Origin: Aselliscus stoliczkanus
Taxonomy: Eukaryota > Chordata > Mammalia > Chiroptera > Hipposideridae
Length of the DNA: 64,000 nucleotides
Assembly: GCA_033961575.1 (NCBI GenBank)
Contig: CM066737.1
Location: 104,886,709-104,950,708, forward strand
Reading direction: 5' to 3'
Shown: positions 1 to 10,667 of the stretch, piece after piece
Layout of the letters: each line of letters begins with the position of its first letter
Position numbering within the stretch: position 1 is the first letter of the stretch
The notes under the pieces: generated by a model
Database searches by the model: none
Told to the model about the DNA's origin: nothing
Seen by the model: the letters and a program-made list of their open reading frames with translations, nothing else
Position numbers and translations under genes: made by a program

Positions 1-527
1 GGTGGGAGCTCAGCTGCGCCATTTGTTCTAACAGAAACCAGCACTCCTCAGGAGCAAGCCCTGCTCCGTGGCAGCTCGGAGTCTCCTTTCTTCCTCTCAG
101 AATCTTTATACCCTGCACGGTCTTTGATTCCATCCCTTCTCCCTACCTCTCTCCTGCCCACAAGGATTCAAGTAGAACTTCAATGTGACTATCCCCAAAA
201 AGCAATCCAAAGGTCAATAAGCAAATCCTAAGGCATGGAATTCCTCTCCTCTCAGGCTGCATCTGTTTCTTGGTGAGCTCTGGGTTAGGGGACAAGTTCA
301 CTGGGAACTGGTTTACACATTTGGTGCCTCCCAGGACACTGCAAACCTGAGGGCAGATGGTGGGGAGTGTCCGGGCCTGAAATGGGGAATCATACCATCA
401 GTGCATGGCTGGGATATGAGAGAGTGGGAACATTGAAGAGAGACTTAGGGGTTCAAGCTTCCAAATACTGATCTGGGGCTAGAAACCCTCATTCCCCAAG
501 TTTCAGTATTCTCGGCTAGAACTGGGA
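1..527. other. Unique sequence, no gene seen
   Basis: Single-copy-looking DNA with no recognisable repeat, exon or RNA gene. No open frame here has the length or composition of a gene. Confidence 0.5.
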
Positions 528-675
528 GGTTCTTAGACTTGAACATGCATAACCTTACCCGGGGGTCCTGTGAAAATGTAGGTTGTGATACTTCAGGTCT
601 GAGGTAGGCCAGAGACTCTCAGCTCCCAGGGTACCCTGGTGCTGCTGGTCTGCGGACCACAATTTGAAGGGCACA
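528..675 (+). mobile_element. MER5A-like hAT-Charlie MITE, plus orientation
   Basis: Degenerate copy of MER5A, a roughly 190 bp non-autonomous hAT-Charlie DNA transposon of eutherians. The start (GGTTCTTAGACTTGAACATG) and the end (GCTGCTGGTCTGCGGACCAC) follow the family in order. It is diverged, as expected for an element inactive since early placental history. It is the first of three copies within about 0.8 kb. Confidence 0.75.
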
Positions 676-784
676 TTCTGTGGCCAGGCAGGGGTGAGAT
701 GCTCAGCTTTGAAAAATCTCAAAATTCTCATGAAGTCCGATGAAGCTGGTATTACTCCATGCAATATGGAAAGAAACTTGGGCT

Positions 785-855
785 TTGAGAGGCCAGGAGC
801 ATGCCTGACGTCACACAGTTGCTGAGCGTCAGGGCTGAAATCTGACCTCAGCGGT
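785..855 (-). mobile_element. MIR fragment
   Basis: A short antisense piece of MIR, an ancient tRNA-derived SINE. The phrase about 'GTCACACAGTTGCTGAGCGTCAGGGCTGAAATCTGACC' (split here for reading) matches the core-to-5' part of MIR read backwards. It is too short to assign a subfamily. Confidence 0.55.
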
Positions 856-887
856 ATGTTCCCACGTAAGTGAGGTGAACGAATTAA

Positions 888-1078
888 AGTGGTGCTTCTC
901 AGAGTATGGTCCTCAGCTTAGCAGCATCAGCATCACCTGGGAAAGTGTTAGAAATGCGCATTCTTGGGCCCCAACTCAGACCTTCTCAGTCAGAAATCTG
1001 GGGGTACCCCATCAGCAATCTGTAGTCTAACAGGCCAGCCCCTTGGATGTTCTGCAGGTTCAACTTTGAGGGCCACGG
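888..1078 (-). mobile_element. MER5A-like hAT-Charlie MITE, minus orientation
   Basis: Antisense MER5A. The start TGGTGCTTCTCAGAGTATGG and the phrase AGCAGCATCAGCATCACCTG are characteristic of the 3' end read in reverse, and the middle follows the family order (CAGTCAGAAATCTGGGGGTA, then CAGCAATCTGTAGTCTAACA). It is close to full length. Confidence 0.85.
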
Positions 1079-1087
1079 AACTAGGTT

Positions 1088-1246
1088 ACTGCTGCTCAGA
1101 CCACTGTGCACGCGAATCCCCTGGTGATCCTGTGAAAATGCAGATTCTGATTCCGGAAGTCCAGGGTATGGCATGAAATTGTGCACCTTCCACAAGCTCC
1201 CAGGTGCTGCTGCGGCTGCTGGTCTCGGGACCCCACTTCAAGTGGC
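1088..1246 (+). mobile_element. MER5A-like hAT-Charlie MITE, plus orientation
   Basis: Third MER5A copy, directly abutting the antisense copy on its left. TCCTGTGAAAATGCAGATTC, CAAGCTCCCAGGTGCTGCTG and CTGGTCTCGGGACCCCACTT follow the family in order. With its neighbour it forms an imperfect inverted pair. Confidence 0.8.
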
Positions 1247-2689
1247 AAATAGTTGGCTGACCTTCCCTGAATCGTCTTGGGTTTTACTCTTCACGTGTAG
1301 ATGGGGCGTGGAGAACGCAGCAGAATTGAACTGCAGAACTGGCTCGAACCAGAAAGCTTTGAATTTAATCTAAAAATTCCAGGGTAAGCAATGCTACAGC
1401 AAAACACCAAAAGACAAGGTGGACAGTTGCTTCATGCAGAAAGTTCTGCTGGGTTCAGCAATGTCCTCAGGAATCAGGTCTCCTGCGAAGACCTGGTTCC
1501 CTGGGACTCACAGCCTTGCTCCACCTTTTCCCTGGGAGGGACCCTATCAGCCCATCTTCTCCATGAAACAGCTCCAAGCAGCCAGTTTAATGAAATAATA
1601 CCTCGGCCCCCAAAAACATGCCGTTTCCTTGAGGGCCAAGTTCAGGTTCATTACTCACGTCGGTAGAGAGGAGTAATAGTCAAATCTGCAGCATGTCACT
1701 TACAGTGTGATTCTCAGGTCTGCTGACAAACGCACTTGGCTTGGTGTGACCTGGTCTGACTTGTTCTCACCTCCACAGGATCTCAACATCACCAGAACAG
1801 GGGTGATATTTTCCCCCAAGAAAGGCCTTTCTCCATCACAGGAATAAGAGTGCCTTGTTCCACCCACCTTAGCGGAGCTTCTCCTTTTCCCAGCCAACAC
1901 TGGATTTTCCTTCTGAACTCACCACGTCTCTAAACACTATTTCCTTTGCAACCCCAAACTTCGCAAAACCAGAGATGGCAAATAATAAAAACCTGCTTTT
2001 ACTACAGCCTTCCTCTTTTGAATTAATCGTGCCCTACCTTGAATTTTCGTTTCACTCTCAGGGCTGCCCACTGGCTTGTGTCTCCTGATAATTCAGGGAC
2101 GTCACAGGGAAGAGGAACAATCCTTCATTTGATATTCAGGTAGATTTTCTCTGTGAAAACATGGCTGATCCAGGTGCTAGGCCTCCTGGGAGGGGGTCAC
2201 CTGTGAGCAGTTAGTAGGCAATCCTCCCAGCAGCTGCGGAGTGAAGGCACCCTTGCTAAAGGGCTTCTGAAAGCAGAGAACCCACATGCTTGGGGGATGG
2301 TCTCCCACATGGTCTTATCTGCTCGAATCATTCATTTGTAGCTTTCTGCATTCTCTTTGTTTGAACTTCTTTAGAATACTTCTTGAGGCTGAGATGTACA
2401 TCTCTTTATTTATGAATCCATATCTAGTGCAGTGTCTGATATGGGTAAGAGTCATACATTTTTCTTGAATAAATTTTTAAAATTTTGAATAGTATTCTAT
2501 AAGTTGTTACTGTTATTGCTTGCAGGCTTTATTTCCTTATTTATTTTCCCTCAGCCACCAAAACATGTTTATGTTTCATTTCTAGGATGTAAAATGTAAA
2601 GTATGCAAAGCTTGTATGTTATTTCAAGAAATATTTCTAAAGGCATACCATTAATCTTGAGTAATGTTTATCACTTGTTCTGCACCTAG
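1247..2689. other. Unique sequence, no gene seen
   Basis: No repeat family recognised with confidence. The longest open frame is 91 codons (1391-1666, plus), with no domain, no convincing start context and no splice structure that I can support. The part after about 2.3 kb is AT-rich. Confidence 0.45.
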
Positions 2690-2745
2690 AACAGCCCGGT
2701 CCAATAGAACTTGTGGCTCTGAGGGAAATGTTCTAAATATACATC
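2690..2745 (+). repeat. Small old DNA-transposon fragment
   Basis: AGCCCGGTCCAATAGAACTT followed by GGAAATGTTCTAAATATACA resembles the end of an old mammalian hAT-type MER element whose members begin with a 'tgtccaatagaac' phrase. Too short for a firm family call. Confidence 0.4.
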
Positions 2746-2749
2746 GAGA

Positions 2750-5190
2750 TCCAGAGTTGGCCTCTATCCGCTGTGATTTGGCATCGCGGTTGGATGCCCT
2801 GGTAGCAAGAACACAGTCCCTGGTTTAATAAGCCAAGTAGGAATGCAGAACCTGTTTAATCAGGGCCTTGACTGATGAGATTCCTCAAGAGGAAAGTCAG
2901 ATGTCGGTGCCCAGGTACAGGGCAATTTTCTCTGACTACACCGCAGATCCATTCCAGAAACTCACTGGGTCAGCAGTTTCCTCGACAGAGGAACGACTGG
3001 GAATCACTGTGGCCCAGTTCAGTCCTGTTCGGTCTCTAGTTTGGGATATTTCCTTAATGAGGCCACTGAATAGCTGAGGTTTGCTTATGGTATTTGAGCT
3101 GAAGCAAAATAAATCCGATGACATTCTCCTCTCCATCCTATCTGACTTTCTGGCTCAAGGACATCCTAATTCATTTAATCTTTCTTTTTATTTCCATTTC
3201 CAAAGCTCATTAATTTGATCCTAGAACTTTTACTATTGAAAGACATTTTTTCTTTCTTCTCAAGCCATATTCTAATAAGATTGTCCAATCGATTGGAATG
3301 GTCTTTCCACAAAGATATAATAAGGCAAGGATTTGCAACCAGCGAATTCTCTCCAACACTGAGAAAGCACCATTTAAAACTCCAAATCTTTGAGTTCTTT
3401 ACAAATATTTAATAATATATTCTAGTCTTGGCAATGAGTACTATAATAATATGAATACTGAAAAAAAACAACAATAAAAAACAGCAGTTCAGTTTGCATC
3501 TAAGAAATGTTTGCAAAAATTCATGCCAGGTCAGCAATTTACTCAACAACAGGATTTTTCTGTGTCCTACTTCCATTTGTGACAATATTTCTAGTTATAT
3601 AATCTTCCCCTACAGAAAGATGAATAATGTCGTGAATTAAATGTGTCAGATAAATGGATGTGGGTCTTTCTCTTGATATGAATACTTAATGGAAAAATAT
3701 TTTTCCAGAACACATCCTTGGTAGTTTCTGAATTAGGTTATTGAAAGTTTTTTTTTTTTAAATCAGTTTTAGTGTTCTGTATTTAACTATAACTTCAGCC
3801 TTATTCCCATTAATTGAATGCCAGCAATTCTGATAACAAGCACAGTGTGTCTCATCCAAGTGCTAAACCTCAGTAGCTGCTATAAGAAGAGCCAGGAGGG
3901 GCAGCCAGCCTTTAAGTCCGAAGCCCTGACTTTACCGTATGAATTAGACAGAGCAGCACATGCATTTCAACATCTTTCTATTTCTTGTGGAATAGAAGCA
4001 AAATGTCACGCCTCATTTGCAATCTGCCCACATTTCTCTCTGCAGTTTGGAATCTGAAGGCTAATTCTTATAGCAGGGACTGAAGTGGTGTAGATTAGCT
4101 CCATAGAAGATCACCAAGGGCAGTCTCTCCCCGTTCTTTCTTTGAAAGAAACTCTAATTGTTGGAAAGTCTAATTGTCTGAGATCTATTTGATGGTGAAT
4201 TGTTATTTCAGTCACAGAAGTTCATTCGAAGTCTCCAAGTGAAAGAATATGTATTTATGATTTGTTAAGCTCAAATAAATGTTTCATATTGAGTCGCTGC
4301 ATAAAGCCACGAGGGAAATGAACTTGGAAAAAAATGAAAAATGTATGCTTCGTGCTTCTAGTACATTTCAATACCAGATTTTAGTGTGATATACAGTGAT
4401 GGTTGCCATAACGACAGAGCCATCCAGGGGCTGTGACTGGTGCATATGTGGAAACTGGCAGCAAGGGGGAGCTGATCTGGTCAGAAATAACTCATGTTGA
4501 TAGCCGTCTAGTTATTTCACCTTGCATAGCTAGTATTTAGATTTGAGCTCTTACAATTGCTGAGCATCTATCTAAACTGGAGGTTCTGACTCTCTTCTCT
4601 TGATAATTCCTAGAATATTCAAGCAGAAGAGGATAAAAAAAAAGAGGATATGTTCAGGTGTCCCTGGTCTCAATGGCATAAGAAATTAACATCATCGATG
4701 AGATGGAATTAAAGCAAACCATATAATTAGGAAAAGAGGGAGCCCAGGTAATTTTGAATTATGTAATGTGATGACAGATAATTATTTATCTGAATGATAC
4801 GAGGATTGCTTTGGAATAAAATATCACACACATGGTCGAGCATAAAAAATATTACTGTGTCTTTTAACAAAATGGCTCATGGCATTTAGTATGTTGGCGC
4901 AGGAGTGTGGAATATAAGCTGATCTATTATTCTAAATGATTAGTAACAAAAATATATATTCATAATCAGCTTATGATAGGAACTGAGTCAAGTCTAAACC
5001 ACAGCACCATCATTTCCCTAAGGGGTGTTGAGAAAGACAGTAGAGAGCTTTTTCTAGTGAAGTCACTAACTTTTCCAAATTTTTAATGAAAATGCTATCT
5101 TCCACACACGTGCAATGATGACCCATTTCAGGCATTATGCAGGGGGCCTAACTTAAAGTCTGAAAACAAAAAGCAGGTGGTGAAAATCCA
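2750..5190. other. Unique AT-rich sequence, no gene seen
   Basis: A long AT-rich stretch with no recognised repeat except short homopolymer runs such as the T run near 3750. No open frame longer than about 80 codons and nothing exon-like. It could contain conserved regulatory DNA, which cannot be judged from one sequence. Confidence 0.45.
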
Positions 5191-5194
5191 CCCC

Positions 5195-5340
5195 CATAAT
5201 AATAGTAGCAAGCACTTATGAGGGCCAACTCTGTGCCAGGTACTTTATTTAATATAATTTCTCAACCTCATAACAACCCTTAAAGCAGATATTATTCTCT
5301 ATTTCATAAATTGAGGATAAGTGATATTAAGTAACATCCT
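5195..5340 (-). mobile_element. MIR SINE, antisense
   Basis: Antisense MIR: AGCAAGCACTTATGAGGGCC, CTCTGTGCCAGGTACTTTAT, CTCATAACAACCCTTAAAGC and TAAATTGAGGATAAGTGATA follow the MIR 3' and core regions in reverse order. Typical fossil copy, moderately diverged. Confidence 0.85.
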
Positions 5341-5344
5341 CAAT

Positions 5345-5470
5345 GACAAAAATGTTTTCTGCCCTATATGTCTGTGGAAGCTGTAAGCTCCCTGATGGCA
5401 GATTCTGGGTTTGTTTCCTCACCATTATATCCCTGCCATCTAATTCAGATGCCTTTTTATGGTAAGCCCT
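5345..5470 (+). mobile_element. L2-like LINE 3' fragment
   Basis: GTAAGCTCCCTGATGGCAGA followed by TTTCCTCACCATTATATCCC resembles the 3' end of L2, where 'taagctccatgagggcaggga' precedes a 'gtatccccagc' phrase. Short and decayed. Confidence 0.55.
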
Positions 5471-5534
5471 GCATGGTCAGGATATACTCGTAAAACCTTT
5501 CAAGATCGTTTTCCAGCAATAAAGTTGTGTGTGA

Positions 5535-5641
5535 GGCCCGGCTGAGTGGTGCGGTGGTTAAGCACTGGCTTGGGAAGCCAGCAGCCCCGGTTCGGGTCCC
5601 ACATGTGAGGGCCAGTGACACTGCCCTCAAAAAAAAAAAAA
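5535..5641 (+). mobile_element. Bat tRNA-derived SINE, short form
   Basis: A short (about 95 bp plus A-tail) bat SINE: GGCCCGGCTGAGTGGTGCGG, a 'GGTTAAGCACTGG' A-box region, CCCCGGTTCGGGTCCCACAT (B box), and an end at CACTGCCCTC followed directly by poly(A). It is flanked by an imperfect target-site duplication of about 16 bp, 'AATAAAGTTGTGTGTGA' on the left and 'AATAAAGTTCTGTGTGA' on the right. It shares its head with the 400 bp copies and ends at the same base as the four other short copies, so it looks like a distinct subfamily. Confidence 0.9.
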
Positions 5642-5654
5642 AATAAAGTTCTGT

Positions 5655-6140
5655 GTGAAGCCATGCAATTTATCTAGTGCTGTATAAGAAATTACTGCAA
5701 AACTTAGTAGCTCAGAACTATGAGCACTTATCCTCTCACAGTTTCTGTGGGTTGGGAATTTGGGAGCAGCTTAGCTGGGGGACTCTGGCTTAGGGTCTCT
5801 TGTGAGCTTGTAGTTAGGATATCAGCAGGGCTGTGGTCAGCTGAAAGCTTGACTGCGGCTGGTGGGTCTGCTCCCAAGATGGCAGGCTCACAGGGGTGTG
5901 GGCAGGATGTCTCTGCCTTACCATGTGGGCCTCTCCATAGAGCTGCTCGTGGATCCTCACAGCAGGGCAGTTACTTCCCTGAGAATGACTGATGAAAGAG
6001 AGCAAGAAAGAGGCCACAATGCCTTTTTATGACTTAGTCTTGGATATCACACACCATCACTTTAGTGACATTCTAACTGTTAGAAGTGAGTCACTAAGTA
6101 CAGCCCACACTCAAGGGGAGAGAAATTAGACCCTGCCTTT
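5655..6140 (-). mobile_element. MLT1-like MaLR LTR, antisense
   Basis: An antisense LTR of the ancient mammalian MaLR (ERVL-type) group. It opens with TGCTGTATAAGAAATTACTG and CTTAGTAGCTCAGAAC, then CAGTTTCTGTGGGTTGGGAA, CATGTGGGCCTCTCCATAGA and GCCCACACTCAAGGGGAGAG near its far end, in the order of these LTRs in reverse. No internal retroviral sequence is attached, so it is probably a solo LTR. Subfamily not assigned. Confidence 0.65.
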
Positions 6141-6189
6141 TAAAGAAAGCAATATCAAAGGATTTGCAGACATATTTTCAAGCTACCAC

Positions 6190-6900
6190 ATAAACAGACT
6201 TTGGATTTCAAAAAATACTGAGTTCTTAACCCGCAGAAATCCAAGAACACAGAAACACACAATCTAACTTAATTTACCCAAAAGGGTTAAAAATATGGGC
6301 ACAATCAATGTACCTACATTAAATGCAATGAATAATGTTACTAATATTAGGAAAGTTTGCATCATGCAAAGGCTTTGAGTCCTGGTAATATTACAATATG
6401 TCTGAATAATCATTGAGTTGCCTATTCAAATAATATAGTGTCTCTAAAATATAATTATAGTAGTGTAACATTTTTCAAAAAAGGTCAGGCTCACAGTCAG
6501 TACCATTATTCATAGGAACTGAAGAAAAAGACATATAACTAAAACAGAAAAATAATGTAAAGACAATCTATTAATATCTATAGATATCTCCCTCGCACTT
6601 ACCAAGTCTTTGGAGAAATTATGTTATTTCCTGAGGTGTCATCTCCTTGCGTTCTTAAGCTTAGAGCACCCCAGCCCCTGCTGTATATTTCTCCAGTTGT
6701 GGAGAGTACCTCATTTAACCTTTGAAATAATCCAAGCCAGATGTAAGAGGAAAGGAATTGGATATCTGAAAAACTGAATAATCAAGCTAATTGTATTGTT
6801 CCCTGTGCGAAGATGAAAAAACAAGCATAGAGGTTAAAATTACCCCAAAACACAAAACAAAGAATTAACGGCTAGAATCAGATGCTCATATCCTGGGCTC
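6190..6900. other. Unique AT-rich sequence, no gene seen
   Basis: AT-rich, no open frame of note, no repeat recognised. Confidence 0.4.
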
Positions 6901-6904
6901 AAAC

Positions 6905-7215
6905 TCTAGATCTCTTTTCGTTTTCAACCATGTTTTTAAAGCTTTTTGTTATTACAGAAAAATACATGTTATTATAGAAAATTGGGAAATACAGAAAAAT
7001 AGCAAACAACAATCACCACCTAGAATCAGCCACTTTAATGACTGGTGTATTTGCTTTACATCTTTGATTCATATCGATTTTTTACTTTGTTGGGATCACA
7101 TTATCCACATGTTTTCATATATCCTGCTTTTTTCACTTACTATTAAAGAAGAAACATTTCCCCAAATTATTACAGCTTTTCATAGCTGTTTTTGATGGCT
7201 GCGTAATGGTCCAAG
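6905..7215 (-). mobile_element. Old L1 (L1M-type) fragment, antisense, tentative
   Basis: ATGTTTTCATATATCCTGCT, CACTTACTATTAAAGAAG and TTTTTGATGGCTGCGTAATG resemble the antisense 3' region of old L1M elements, with the 'tgatggctgcataatattcca' phrase. Strongly diverged, so this could be another old LINE. Confidence 0.45.
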
Positions 7216-7269
7216 GTGTGGCTATTCTTATGACTTCACTTCTCCCTTTTATTGGATAATTGAGGCATA

Positions 7270-7375
7270 ACAATAGCAATAATAATAGGTTAACTTCATT
7301 TCTTGAGCTTTCAAAACATGCATGTGCCTGGTACTATTCTAAGTGTTTTAATCCTTACAACTTTAGGAGGTAAAG
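7270..7375 (-). mobile_element. MIR fragment, antisense
   Basis: TTTCTTGAGCTTTCAAAACATG, GTGCCTGGTACTATTCTAAG and TTTTAATCCTTACAACTTTA (read in order) match the 3' half of MIR in reverse. Confidence 0.65.
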
Positions 7376-7447
7376 TGTTTGGTTTTTTTGTTGTGTTTTG
7401 TTTTATTTTACAAATGGAAATCAAGTGAAGATAGATAAAAACGATCA

Positions 7448-7835
7448 GTGTGGAAGACTGGATTATTGTCCTTAGTTCTTCCCTGTATCCTTCTGCCATG
7501 TGACCTAACATGGCAATAGCGGAGGCAGAGTCTGCATTCCTACCCCTTGACTTTGGGCTTAACCAGCAGAAAGCTTGCAAACTTAACCAGAGCTTTAAGG
7601 GCACATGTATGGTTGAGTGTGACCTCTGAGGCTCCTGTGATTCACCATGACAAACATATGCTTCAAGTAGCTGCTGGTCCAAGGAGAATGAAGAAACACA
7701 TTGAACACACCTAAAACCAACCTGCCGCCTGGAGCCAAGCCCTCCTAAGCCCAGATGAATCCAACCAAGCTATAGCTGACTCATAGACTTGGCATGAAAA
7801 AAATAGCTGTTTGTTACTGTAAGTTCTTGAAAATT
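7448..7835 (+). mobile_element. MLT1-like MaLR LTR, plus orientation, tentative
   Basis: GGAAGACTGGATTATTGTCC, then GAGCCAAGCCCTCCTAAGCC and AACCAAGCTATAGCTGACTC resemble the sense strand of old MLT1 LTRs, which carry 'gagcccagcc...gatcagccg'-like text before the polyadenylation region. Strongly diverged, so the call is tentative. Confidence 0.45.
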
Positions 7836-7850
7836 GGGGCGGGGGGGGGG
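7836..7850 (+). repeat. Guanine run
   Basis: Four G, one C, then ten G. A short pure-G tract able in principle to join a quadruplex and prone to length slippage. Confidence 0.9.
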
Positions 7851-7859
7851 TTGTAATGC

Positions 7860-8550
7860 AGCACTAACTCATTAACACTGTCAGTTACGACACAGGTCCT
7901 TAACCTGGAGTCCATGAATATCTATTGTGAGCAATGGATTTTACTTTCCTCAGGCAATCTCCATGAATATTAATTTTTACCACCAAGCTTTTCCTAAGAA
8001 TTTTGCAATTGTTGGAACTCAGTAACGAGTCTTCGTTGTGTTATTTGTAAGCAACATGAATCAAATTGAAAAAGTTAATTTTGCATGGATGAAGGTGGTA
8101 ATAAAACAAGTTACTCATGTCTATCACAACACATCTGAGAGGACATTTTAATCTAGTTGTACACAAATTTAAAATCAAAAGCAGGTGACTGGGGGAGAAA
8201 GCGAGAAGGAAATAACTGGCCTTAGGCATACCTTTCAGCCCAGAGCCTACCTACCTTCTTACTCCTAGATTTAGGATTTTCATCGAAGGCTGATAGAGAA
8301 GGGGTGAAGCACTGAGTTAAAAGCAATGTTAGCTGATATTAAAGTAGTGCAGCAAGAAACGAGGCAAATCAATGATGAGAAAGAAAGGAAGGAAACAGGC
8401 TTCTTGCAAGCCGCTAGATCAATCATTAACTCTAGGATTTTATCCTTTGGTTATTATAGCAGTTGATTTTAATCAGGTTTAGTTATCCTAATTTCCAAAG
8501 AATTTGTCATGTTTTTATTATTTTCTGGGTCTTTTATAGTATTTCAAAAT
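7860..8550. other. Unique sequence, no gene seen
   Basis: No repeat recognised and no open frame above about 62 codons. Confidence 0.4.
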
Positions 8551-8563
8551 TGGATCTGATGTG

Positions 8564-9087
8564 GGGACCGGCCAAGTGGCTCAGCTGGTTAAGAGTTGGT
8601 TAAGAGTTGGCTTAGAGAGCGTGTTCTGAGCAACAGGGCTGCCGGTTTGATTCCCACATGGGCCAGTGATGCTGCGCCCGAGCTGAGCTGTCGCTGAGCT
8701 GCCAACAGGTAGCAGGATGGCTCAGCTGGAGTAACAACAAGATTGCCTGTTCCATGGTGGCTATGCCCACCCGCAACTAAAGACTGAACTTGGCACTTTG
8801 AGCTGAGCTGCTGCCCAGATGGCTCACAGGATAGAGCGTGTGCCCTTAACAACAAGGACAACAAGGCTGCTGGTTTGACTCCCGCATGGGATGGTGGCTA
8901 CGCCCACCCGCAACTAAGATTGAACCCAGCACCTTGAGCTTAGAGGCCACGAGCTGCCGATGATGAGAAGCCAGCCAGCGACTGGCACCCTCCACAACAA
9001 AGACTGAAGAACAACAACTTGGCTGGTCCCCTCACCCAATCCCCCAGCACAGTTCCCCTCCCCCAATTCCCCAATTTAAAAAAAAAA
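8564..9087 (+). mobile_element. Compound VES-type bat SINE with two tRNA-like units
   Basis: A 524 bp SINE flanked by a perfect 13 bp target-site duplication (TGGATCTGATGTG at 8551-8563 and 9088-9100). The first unit starts GGGACCGGCCAAGTGGCTCA and has a B-box-like GCCGGTTTGATTCCCACATG. A second tRNA-like unit begins at about 8811 (CCAGATGGCTCACAGGATAG) with its own B-box-like CTGGTTTGACTCCCGCATGG. The text about CCGCAACTAAGATTGAACCC is the body of the VES family of bats. The 3' end has the CCCCTCCCCCAATTCCCCAA motif shared with the long SINEs, then a short A-tail. The partial head repetition at 8585-8610 (GTTAAGAGTTGG twice) is a local duplication. Confidence 0.9.
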
Positions 9088-9367
9088 TGGATCTGATGTG
9101 AAATCCCACTGTTTGTGCAGCAGTGACTAAAAATATTCTACAAGATATATGACCCCGAAACTAATTTTTTTTTAAATGTTTATTTCACAATAAAATAATT
9201 TTAAAAAAATACTCTGACACCATAGAATTGAAATTATTTTTAGAATGGTGAAAATTCCCCTGGTGCAACAGAGATAACAATGATCATAATATTTTGAAAA
9301 TGAAGTTGGGTTGTGTGCAAGAAAAACACAAGCAGATACTCAAGGATCAGAAAACATTCATCAAGAG

Positions 9368-9770
9368 GGCCGGCCGAGTGGCGCATTGGTTAAGCGCTGG
9401 TTTTGGGATGCCAGCGGCCCCGGTTCGGATCCCACATGAGGGCCAGTGACACTGCCCTCTACAGCTAACAACAGCTCCACCTGGAGCTGGGCTGTGCGAG
9501 CCCCGGTGATGGTGATGCAGCCCCTGCTGCAGTGGGCTGCCATAGGCTACAGTGAGCGGCTGGCAGCCAAGCGTGAGCTGCCAATAGCCGCGGTGAGCGA
9601 CATCCAGAGGCCAGCGACCGATCTGCCTCATCCGGGAAGAGCGCAATGACGATACCAACCGTGAAGCAACATCCTCCGCAACTAAACTGAAGAACAAAAA
9701 GACAGCAACTTGTCTGTGCCCCTTCCCCGATTTCCCAACGCTGTTCCCCTCCGCCAATTCCCCAATAAAA

Positions 9771-9803
<33 letters not shown>
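9368..9803 (+). mobile_element. Bat tRNA-derived SINE, long form, near full length
   Basis: A complete-looking 436 bp copy: head GGCCGGCCGAGTGGCGCATT, B box CCCCGGTTCGGATCCCACAT, body through CCACCTGGAGCTGGGCTGTG, GGGAAGAGCGCAATGACGAT, tail GTTCCCCTCCGCCAATTCCC and CCAATAAAATC, then a long A-tail. The flanks are an 18 bp target-site duplication, GAAAACATTCATCAAGAG at 9350-9367 against GAAAACATTCCTCAAGAG at 9804-9821, with one mismatch. The AATAAA before the tail is a polyadenylation-like signal. Open frames of up to 154 codons here are repeat artefacts. Confidence 0.95.
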
Positions 9804-9804
<1 letters not shown>

Positions 9805-9821
9805 AAAACATTCCTCAAGAG

Positions 9822-10630
9822 CCAGGAGGACACAGTTTGATTTGTTTTCCTAGTAAGGATCTACAGTCTTTATTCTTGCGATGGATCTACTAATGTCAGT
9901 AGAGTCTTTATTAAAAATTTTCAGGTCACTGATGAAAGAAACAGAAATTATTAATAAACTTAGATTAATTTTATAAAGCTTTCTAAATGAGATTTAAAAA
10001 GAGAAGCTAATCTTATTCAAACTGGCAAGCATTGTTATTCAAAAGAATAAAGCCTTTGAAAACAATTTTCTGGTGACTTTTTTTACACTTTATTTGAACC
10101 CTTGTTTTCATAATAAGCAGAAACAATTATTATTGTGGTGTGTAGAAATAATTTTATTTCTTTTAAGTTCTATATTCCTGGCTAAGTATTAGCCTTATTG
10201 AAGTCATCAAATAACAATTTCTTTGTCAACTTGAAATGTAAAATTGTTACTTCATTTGGAAAAAATAACTCTAGGTAGAGGAAAGACTTTCAATTTCTGT
10301 TACAGAAAACATTACAAAATCATTGTCATTTGAAGAGCTGATCAAAGAAAATACAGTTAAAAAATGTAGGAAAAATAATATAGAGGTATGTCAGGGAGTT
10401 AATTAAAATGTTATTTTTCTAAATTTTTTGGATACTTTTGGTATTTGCTAGCTTTGTATATTTGTAATTTGTTGTAATCTTTTTTCTCATTCCAAATACA
10501 TATTTCTATTTTTGTACCTAATTTTGAATTTGTAAGATCTTGCTCTTTTCTCCTTAAAATGGCCTTCAAAATTATGTTTCAGGATCACAAAACCTAGATT
10601 CACTCCTGCTTGCCCGGCAGGCACGAGTGT

Positions 10631-10667
<37 letters not shown>

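Noticed and set aside
9368..9440. tRNA gene-like heads (A and B boxes) in the SINEs
   Set aside because: They have tRNA-derived promoter boxes but no matching acceptor stem, and they continue into SINE bodies with target-site duplications.
9347..9811. A 154-codon minus-strand frame and similar frames of 60-155 codons at 25707-26242, 26865-27195 and 57316-57528
   Set aside because: All lie inside long bat SINEs and recur with near-identical protein text in each copy, so they are shadows of the repeat.
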